Shown here piece by piece: positions 58,785 to 64,000 of a DNA stretch of 64,000 nucleotides (position 1 is its first letter; every line of letters begins with the position of its first letter). The DNA lies in assembly GCA_947372865.1 (NCBI GenBank), contig CANBVJ010000007.1, positions 1 through 64,000 of the forward strand, written 5' to 3'. This stretch comes from Comamonadaceae bacterium (lineage in GTDB: Bacteria; Pseudomonadota; Gammaproteobacteria; Burkholderiales; Burkholderiaceae_C). A program made the translations under genes and the position numbers. Below the pieces are notes generated by a model that was given only the letters and a program-made list of their open reading frames with translations, did no database searches and was not told the DNA's origin.

Positions 58785-60029
58785 ATGTCCCGTCGTCGCG
58801 TGGTAGTTACTGGTTTGGGTTGCGTCAGTCCCGTAGGTAATACGGTGGAACAGGCGTGGTCCAACCTGCTTGCAGGTCAATCAGGCATTGGTCTGATTAC
58901 GAAATTTGATACATCGGCCTTTGTCTGCAAAATTGCGGGCGAAGTGCGCGGCTTTGAGCTGGAGCGCTACATCAGCGCCAAGGATGCGCGGGCCATGGAC
59001 AGTTTTATCCATTTCGGCATCGCTGCGGCCGTCCAGGCGGTTGAAGACTCCGGTCTGTCCACCGGGGCCGCGCTAGGAGAAGAAGAAGCCACACGCATCG
59101 CATGCGTGATCGGCTCGGGCATCGGCGGCTTGCCGATGATCGAAAACACCAACATCGAATACACCGCGCGCGGGCCACGGCGCATTTCGCCGTTTTTCGT
59201 GCCAGCGTCCATCATCAACATGACTGCGGGCCACGTGTCCATGCGTTTTGGCTTTAAAGGTCCGAACCTGGCAATTGCCACGGCGTGCACCACAGGCCTG
59301 CATTGCATTGGCCAGGCTGGACGCATGATCGAGTACGGCGACGCCGATGTGGTGGTGGCCGGTGGCTCGGAAGCCACAGTCTCGCCGCTGGGCGTGGGCG
59401 GTTTTGCCGCTATGCGCGCTTTAAGCACCCGCAACGACGACCCGGCTACCGCATCGCGCCCGTGGGACAAAGACCGCGATGGTTTTGTGCTGGGCGAGGG
59501 CGGCGGTGTGATGGTGCTCGAAGAGTACGAACACGCCAAAGCCCGTGGCGCCCGGATTTACGCCGAGCTGGCGGGCTTTGGCATGAGCGCCGACGCCGGT
59601 CACATGACCGCGCCCAATATGGACGGTCCGCGCCGCGCCATGGTCACGGCCATGCGCAATGCCGGTGTCAACGCCGACCAAATTGACTACCTGAACGCCC
59701 ACGGCACGTCCACCCCGCTGGGCGACACCAACGAGACCAACGCCATCAAGGCCGCGCTGGGCGATCACGCCAAGCGCGTGGTGGTCAACTCCACCAAGTC
59801 CATGACCGGGCATTTGCTCGGTGGCGCCGGTGGCATCGAGTCGGTGTTTACCGTGCTGGCGCTGCACCACCAAAAGAGCCCGCCCACGATCAATATCTTC
59901 AACCAGGATCCGGAATGCGACCTGGATTACTGCGCCAACGTGGCGCGCGACATGCCCATTGAATATGCCCTGAAAAACAATTTCGGCTTTGGCGGAACCA
60001 ACGGCGCACTGGTCTTCAAGCGGGTTTAG
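58785..60029 (+). CDS. fabF: Beta-ketoacyl-ACP synthase II
   Basis: Elongation condensing enzyme, 414 residues from the ATG at 58785 (ribosome site AGGTGA). [20 protein letters not shown] is the start of FabF; catalytic Cys168 (ATACTTGLH), His in [11 protein letters not shown] and His in [13 protein letters not shown]. The end is [16 protein letters not shown]. An in-frame ATG at 58758 gives nine extra residues. Last fab gene of the cluster. Confidence 0.98.
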   Translation: MSRRRVVVTGLGCVSPVGNTVEQAWSNLLAGQSGIGLITKFDTSAFVCKIAGEVRGFELERYISAKDARAMDSFIHFGIAAAVQAVEDSGLSTGAALGEEEATRIACVIGSGIGGLPMIENTNIEYTARGPRRISPFFVPASIINMTAGHVSMRFGFKGPNLAIATACTTGLHCIGQAGRMIEYGDADVVVAGGSEATVSPLGVGGFAAMRALSTRNDDPATASRPWDKDRDGFVLGEGGGVMVLEEYEHAKARGARIYAELAGFGMSADAGHMTAPNMDGPRRAMVTAMRNAGVNADQIDYLNAHGTSTPLGDTNETNAIKAALGDHAKRVVVNSTKSMTGHLLGGAGGIESVFTVLALHHQKSPPTINIFNQDPECDLDYCANVARDMPIEYALKNNFGFGGTNGALVFKRV

Positions 60030-60070
60030 GCCCACCGCTGCGCGCGCATAGTTCCTTTTCGGATCCTGCG

Positions 60071-60652
60071 ATGCACCTGCCACCGTCCGCTCAATGGCGC
60101 CTTGGGCGGAGCAGCGCGCATGGCTTCCTGCTGATGCTTGCAGAGGCCATTAACTTCTTTTTGCTTTTTTTCTTGCAGGGCCAGACGGCGCACAGCACTT
60201 GGTGGGGCCTGTTGGCGCTTGCCTCGGCGCTGCTGCTGCACGCCGGCTTGCGCTGGTGGAAAAGCCCCGTCGGTGTGCTGCGCTGGACGGGCCGCGAATG
60301 GCACTGGGTACAGGCGGGGGCGGTGCAGGTTGGCGCACTGCGTTGGGTGCTTGATTTGCAAACCGTGGCCTTGGTGCACGTGGGTCCAGCATCTGGACGC
60401 GGCGCAAGCCGCTGGCTTTGGCTGGAGCGCGGGGTCCAGAGCCCAGCCGCTTGGACAGCCCTGCGCCGGGCGCTGGTTGCCAGCGTCAGCGAAGCTGGGC
60501 GTGCGGGCGACGAGGCACTCGCTGCAAGCGGGGCAACAAATTTTTCTGTGAACTATTTAACTGGGCTACAAATGCCCCATCTACCGCCCAGCGTTACAAC
60601 TGTGGCCTTGAACGCAGGCACAACCGGCTTCCAAGATTCGACTTTGAGGTAA
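60071..60652 (+). CDS. Small membrane protein, YgfX/CptA-like
   Basis: 193-residue protein not recognised with certainty. Two transmembrane helices (about 18-36 and 43-60) form a hairpin, followed by a basic/aromatic soluble part with TGREWHWVQAGAVQVGALRWVLDLQTVALVHV and SRWLWLERGVQSPAAWTALRRALVAS. That layout (TM hairpin, then W-rich strands) resembles the YgfX/CptA family of small membrane proteins. The last 40 residues (from GATNFSVNY) are unlike that family. Between fabF and degQ, where relatives carry rpoE-rse genes. Confidence 0.6.
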   Translation: MHLPPSAQWRLGRSSAHGFLLMLAEAINFFLLFFLQGQTAHSTWWGLLALASALLLHAGLRWWKSPVGVLRWTGREWHWVQAGAVQVGALRWVLDLQTVALVHVGPASGRGASRWLWLERGVQSPAAWTALRRALVASVSEAGRAGDEALAASGATNFSVNYLTGLQMPHLPPSVTTVALNAGTTGFQDSTLR

Positions 60653-60657
60653 TTTAT

Positions 60658-62124
60658 ATGCTGTCATCCCTGAGTTTTCGACGTGTGCGGATAGTCACTA
60701 CATCCCTGGCGCTGGTCTGCACCACGGCCACTGTGGCCCTGGCTCCCTGGCAAAGCGCTGTGGCGCAGGTGCGAACCTTGCCCGATTTCACCGACTTGGT
60801 CGACCAGGTCGGACCGTCGGTGGTCAACATCCGCACCCTGGAAAAAGTGGTGCCCCGCGCAGCGCCTGGCGGCCCCGGCGACGAGGACATGCTGGAGTTT
60901 TTCCGCCGCTTTGGCCTGCCGATGCCCAATATCCCCCGCCAAGCGCCGCGCTCCAACCGGCCTGCGCCCGATGAGGAGCAGCCCAAAGGCGTGGGTTCGG
61001 GTTTTATTTTCTCGTCGGACGGCTTGATCATGACCAACGCCCATGTGGTCGAAGGTGCGGATGAGGTTTTGGTCACCCTGACCGACAAGCGTGAATTCAA
61101 GGCCAAAATTCTGGGAACCGACAAGCGCAGCGATGTGGCTTTGGTAAAAATTGAAGCCACCGGCCTGCCTGCCATCAAGGTGGGCGACGTGGGGCGGCTG
61201 CGCGTGGGTGAATGGGTGATGGCCATCGGCTCGCCTTTTGGCCTGGAAAACACGGTAACTGCGGGCATCGTCAGCGCCAAGCAGCGCGACACCGGCGACT
61301 ACCTGCCCTTTATCCAGACCGATGTGGCCATCAACCCCGGCAATTCGGGCGGCCCGCTGATCAATATGCGCGGCGAGGTGGTTGGTATCAACAGCCAGAT
61401 TTACTCGCGCTCCGGCGGTTTTATGGGCATTTCCTTTGCCATTCCGATGGACGAGGCGGTGCGGGTGGTGGAGCAGTTGCGCACCCAGGGGCGCGTGAGT
61501 CGCGGGCGCATTGGCGTGCAAATCGGGCCGGTCAGCAAAGAAGTGGCTGAGTCGCTGGGCTTGCCCAAAGCGCAGGGCGCGCTGGTGACGGGGGTGGAAG
61601 CGGGTGCGCCGGCCGACAAGGCCGGGGTAGAAGCGGGCGACATTATTGTGAAGTTTGACGGCAAGGCGATCGAAAAATCGGGTGATCTGCCTCGCATTGT
61701 GGGCAGCATCAAGCCCGGTACCAAATCGACGCTAACGGTGTTTCGCCGTGGCAGCATGAAAGACCTGGGCGTTACCGTAGCCGAAATCGAGGCCGACGCC
61801 GCAGTCGCCAAGGGCGAAGCGCCGGAACCCAAGCTCAAGGGCGTGGCCGGTCAGTCCTATGGCTTGGTGGTGAGCGAGCTGACCGACGCCCAGAAAAAAG
61901 AGCTGAAGATCAAGTCCGGCGTTCGCATTGAGGCGGTGACCGATGGCGCCGCCCGTGCGGGACTGCGGGAAGGCGATGTGATCTTGGCCGTGGGTAACAC
62001 CGACGTGGGCTCTGCTCGGGAGTTGGAGTCTGCGCTGGCCAAGCACGACAAGAAAAAACCTTTGAATGTGCTGTTCCGCCGTGGCGACTGGACCCAGTTT
62101 GCGGTGATCAAAGCCGGCAATTGA
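60658..62124 (+). CDS. degQ: DegQ/MucD-type periplasmic serine endoprotease
   Basis: Periplasmic protease and chaperone for misfolded proteins. 488 residues from the ATG at 60658 (GAGG eight bases upstream). Signal peptide 1-36 (SAVA-Q cut), trypsin-like domain with catalytic His129 (TNAHVV), Asp159 (RSDVALV) and Ser230 (NPGNSGGPL), then two PDZ domains (about 300-380 and 395-485). The Gly/Pro-rich stretch 70-108 is the LA loop. Normally paired with rpoE-rseAB; those genes are not in this interval. Confidence 0.95.
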   Translation: MLSSLSFRRVRIVTTSLALVCTTATVALAPWQSAVAQVRTLPDFTDLVDQVGPSVVNIRTLEKVVPRAAPGGPGDEDMLEFFRRFGLPMPNIPRQAPRSNRPAPDEEQPKGVGSGFIFSSDGLIMTNAHVVEGADEVLVTLTDKREFKAKILGTDKRSDVALVKIEATGLPAIKVGDVGRLRVGEWVMAIGSPFGLENTVTAGIVSAKQRDTGDYLPFIQTDVAINPGNSGGPLINMRGEVVGINSQIYSRSGGFMGISFAIPMDEAVRVVEQLRTQGRVSRGRIGVQIGPVSKEVAESLGLPKAQGALVTGVEAGAPADKAGVEAGDIIVKFDGKAIEKSGDLPRIVGSIKPGTKSTLTVFRRGSMKDLGVTVAEIEADAAVAKGEAPEPKLKGVAGQSYGLVVSELTDAQKKELKIKSGVRIEAVTDGAARAGLREGDVILAVGNTDVGSARELESALAKHDKKKPLNVLFRRGDWTQFAVIKAGN

Positions 62125-62431
62125 GGCAGTCTGGCGCGCGGCGGCGCAAGACCCCGAAAGCCCAAGGGGTTCTCGGGGTGCCAGGAGGGCTTCGGGCCGC
62201 TGGAGCCATCCATGTTTTCGTTAGAATGGGAGGCTTAAATCGCGTCAAACGGTAATAAGTGGATGGTAATAGTTCACGATGCGGGATTTTTAGGGGCTAA
62301 ACCGGCGTTGCTTGCGGTTTGGACGCGGCACACGGCGAATTCCTGTGGATAAGTTGTGTTTAAGTTGATTGTCAACCCGCTTTGCTCGTAATCCTCGCTC
62401 ATTTCGGTCTGTGCTTTTCCCGCTTTTTGCC

Positions 62432-62512
62432 TACAATGAACTTCCAGCTTTCGCAGTTGCCAAAGATTGTTGGTTCAGGGCGCGTTCGTTCAAAGACGCG
62501 CCCTTTTTTATG
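62432..62512 (+). ncRNA. Candidate short RNA upstream of lepA
   Basis: TACAATG at 62432-62438 can serve as a -10, and a strong terminator (62476-62511) lies about 65 bases later. The interval between has no frame of any length. The predicted transcript (about 70 nucleotides) begins near GAACTTCC. The -35 is poor, so this may be a leader or attenuator of lepA. The 428-base gap 62125-62552 holds nothing else that I recognise. Confidence 0.35.
62476..62511 (+). terminator. Terminator upstream of lepA
   Basis: GGGCGCGT and ACGCGCCC pair around a 10-base loop, followed by TTTTTT. It lies 40 bases before the lepA start, so any transcript from the left, including degQ, would end here. Confidence 0.85.
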
Positions 62513-62552
62513 GCCGGTCCTTTTTCATTCATCTCTTTGAAGCCCTTGCTTG

Positions 62553-64000
62553 ATGCAACACATCAGAAATTTTTCCATCATTGCCCACATTGACCACGGC
62601 AAGTCCACGCTCGCTGACCGTCTCATCCAGCGCTGCGGCGGCCTGGAGGCGCGTGACATGCAGGCCCAGGTGCTGGATTCGATGGACATCGAAAAAGAGC
62701 GTGGCATCACCATCAAGGCCCAGACGGCGGCGCTGCATTACAAGGCGGCTGACGGCCAGATCTACAACCTCAATCTGATTGATACCCCTGGCCACGTGGA
62801 CTTCTCTTATGAAGTGAGCCGCTCGTTGTCGGCCTGCGAAGGCGCGCTGCTGGTGGTGGACGCCAGCCAGGGCGTGGAAGCACAGACGGTGGCCAATTGC
62901 TACACCGCGCTCGACCTGGGCGTGGAGGTGCTGCCGGTGCTGAACAAAATTGATCTGCCCAACGCGGACCTGGACAACGCGCGCAGCGAGATTGAAGACG
63001 TGATTGGCATTGACGCCACCGACGCCATTCCCTGCTCGGCCAAAACCGGCGTGGGCATTGACGAGATTTTGGAAGCTATCGTGGCCAAGATTCCGGCGCC
63101 TAAGGGCAACCCGGACGGTCCTTTACGTGCCATGATCATCGACAGCTGGTTTGACGCCTATGTGGGCGTTGTGATGCTGGTACGGGTGGTGGACGGGCGC
63201 CTGGCCAAGGGCGAGCGCATCAAGATGATGGCGTCTGGCGCCACGTACAACGCCGACAACCTGGGCGTGTTTACCCCAGCCAACGAACCTCGCCCATTTT
63301 TGCAAGCCGGCGAGGTGGGTTACATCATTGCCGGCATCAAGGAATTGCAGGCGGCCAAGGTGGGCGACACGGTGACGCTCATCAAACCGGGCAGTGGTGG
63401 CGCTGCCGCCACGGCGACCGAGGCGCTGCCGGGCTTTAAAGAAATTCAGCCTCAGGTGTTTGCCGGCTTGTACCCGACCGAGGCGAGTGAATACGACTCC
63501 TTGCGCGATGCGTTGGAAAAGCTCAAGCTCAACGACGCGTCGCTGCATTACGAGCCCGAAGTGTCGCAAGCGCTGGGTTTTGGTTTTCGTTGCGGCTTTT
63601 TGGGCCTGTTGCACATGGAAATTGTGCAAGAGCGCCTGGAACGCGAGTTTGACCAGGACCTGATCACCACCGCGCCCAGCGTGGTCTACGAGGTCATGAA
63701 AAACGACGGCACCGTGGTGATGGTGGAAAACCCGTCCAAGATGCCTGACATCGGCAAGACCGCCGAAATTCGCGAGCCCATCGTGACCGTGCACCTGTAC
63801 ATGCCGCAGGAATACGTGGGCGTGGTGATGACCTTGGCCAACCAGAAGCGCGGCATCCAGATGAACATGGCCTACAAGGGCCGCCAGGTGGTGCTCACCT
63901 ATGAGATGCCGCTGGCCGAGATCGTGCTCGACTTCTTTGACAAGCTCAAAAGTGTGAGTCGCGGTTATGCATCAATGGACTATGAGTTCAAGGAATACCG
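62553..64000 (+). CDS. lepA: Elongation factor 4 (LepA), 3' partial
   Basis: Translational GTPase acting on the ribosome. The frame starts [23 protein letters not shown] and runs to the window edge without a stop (482 residues visible of about 600). G1 is [10 protein letters not shown]3 is DTPGHVDF, G4 is NKIDLP. Domain II and III follow ([44 protein letters not shown]), the latter typical of LepA. Downstream of degQ, as in related genomes. The start ATG at 62553 lies 41 bases after a terminator. Confidence 0.97.
   Translation, partial: MQHIRNFSIIAHIDHGKSTLADRLIQRCGGLEARDMQAQVLDSMDIEKERGITIKAQTAALHYKAADGQIYNLNLIDTPGHVDFSYEVSRSLSACEGALLVVDASQGVEAQTVANCYTALDLGVEVLPVLNKIDLPNADLDNARSEIEDVIGIDATDAIPCSAKTGVGIDEILEAIVAKIPAPKGNPDGPLRAMIIDSWFDAYVGVVMLVRVVDGRLAKGERIKMMASGATYNADNLGVFTPANEPRPFLQAGEVGYIIAGIKELQAAKVGDTVTLIKPGSGGAAATATEALPGFKEIQPQVFAGLYPTEASEYDSLRDALEKLKLNDASLHYEPEVSQALGFGFRCGFLGLLHMEIVQERLEREFDQDLITTAPSVVYEVMKNDGTVVMVENPSKMPDIGKTAEIREPIVTVHLYMPQEYVGVVMTLANQKRGIQMNMAYKGRQVVLTYEMPLAEIVLDFFDKLKSVSRGYASMDYEFKEY

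Noticed and set aside
60548-60580. GAACTAT-like element before degQ as a sigma-E promoter
   Set aside because: The -35 half is partly similar but no matching -10 at the proper distance was found.
62125-62330. Possible tRNA or terminator after degQ
   Set aside because: No T-loop GTTCGA or acceptor pairing; the CCCCGA/TCGGGG stem has a large loop and no T-run.

Overview
This is a GC-rich chromosomal core region of a betaproteobacterium, most likely Burkholderiales and a Comamonadaceae relative (Rhodoferax/Polaromonas type). The evidence is gene order and protein features: gntR, sdhCDAB, sdhE and gltA sit back to back with mdh, a citE-like gene and acnB; leuC and leuD/leuB flank a tiny entericidin gene; the heme genes run hemC-hemD-hemX-hemY; and rne, rluC, maf, yceD, rpmF, plsX and the fab genes follow the order known from many proteobacteria. 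I see no insertion sequence, prophage, CRISPR array, rRNA or tRNA. Coding density is very high, and most long alternative frames are antisense shadows.

Layout. 1-12264 is a phosphate and polyphosphate region: ppk (cut by the left edge), sixA, a Lys/Ala-rich DNA-binding-like protein, ppx, a fasciclin lipoprotein, then pstSCAB-phoU-phoB-phoR. Two divergent Pho boxes lie between the fasciclin gene and pstS. 12248-21524 holds a membrane glycosyltransferase-like protein, rpmE2, rho, trxA, a flavoprotein, the SRP RNA gene (minus strand), dnaX, ybaB, recR and a MAPEG protein. 21550-35850 holds leucine synthesis (leuC, entericidin, leuD, leuB) and the TCA block (gltA, sdhE, sdhBADC, the GntR regulator, mdh, citE-like, acnB). 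35962-45215 holds rpmG, rpmB, argH, ppc and the divergent hem operon. 45325-60652 holds rne, rluC, a HAD phosphatase, a Rieske protein, an S49 peptidase, an RsmI-like methyltransferase, maf, yceD, rpmF, plsX and fabH-D-G-acpP-F, followed by a small membrane protein. The window ends with a DegQ-type protease and lepA (cut by the right edge).

How the genes work together. Phosphate import (PstSCAB) is sensed through PhoU/PhoR/PhoB, and Ppk/Ppx store and mobilise phosphate as polyphosphate. The Sdh, GltA, Mdh, AcnB and Ppc genes form the TCA cycle and its anaplerotic entry. The shared sdh/mdh control region has a perfect 12-bp palindrome inside the promoter spacer of the gntR gene. The fab cluster is the full initiation and elongation set for fatty acid synthesis, coupled to phospholipid synthesis by plsX.

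I did not find a wholly new multi-gene system. The observations most worth a second look are: an A9 slippage site in dnaX whose two alternative frames both stop at once and give a gamma-sized product; a palindromic repeat inserted in frame in the catalytic-loop region of ppc; a predicted Pho-controlled fasciclin lipoprotein; a histone-like ribbon-helix-helix protein in the polyphosphate locus; a candidate short RNA upstream of lepA; and the absence of rpoE-rseA-rseB between fabF and degQ.
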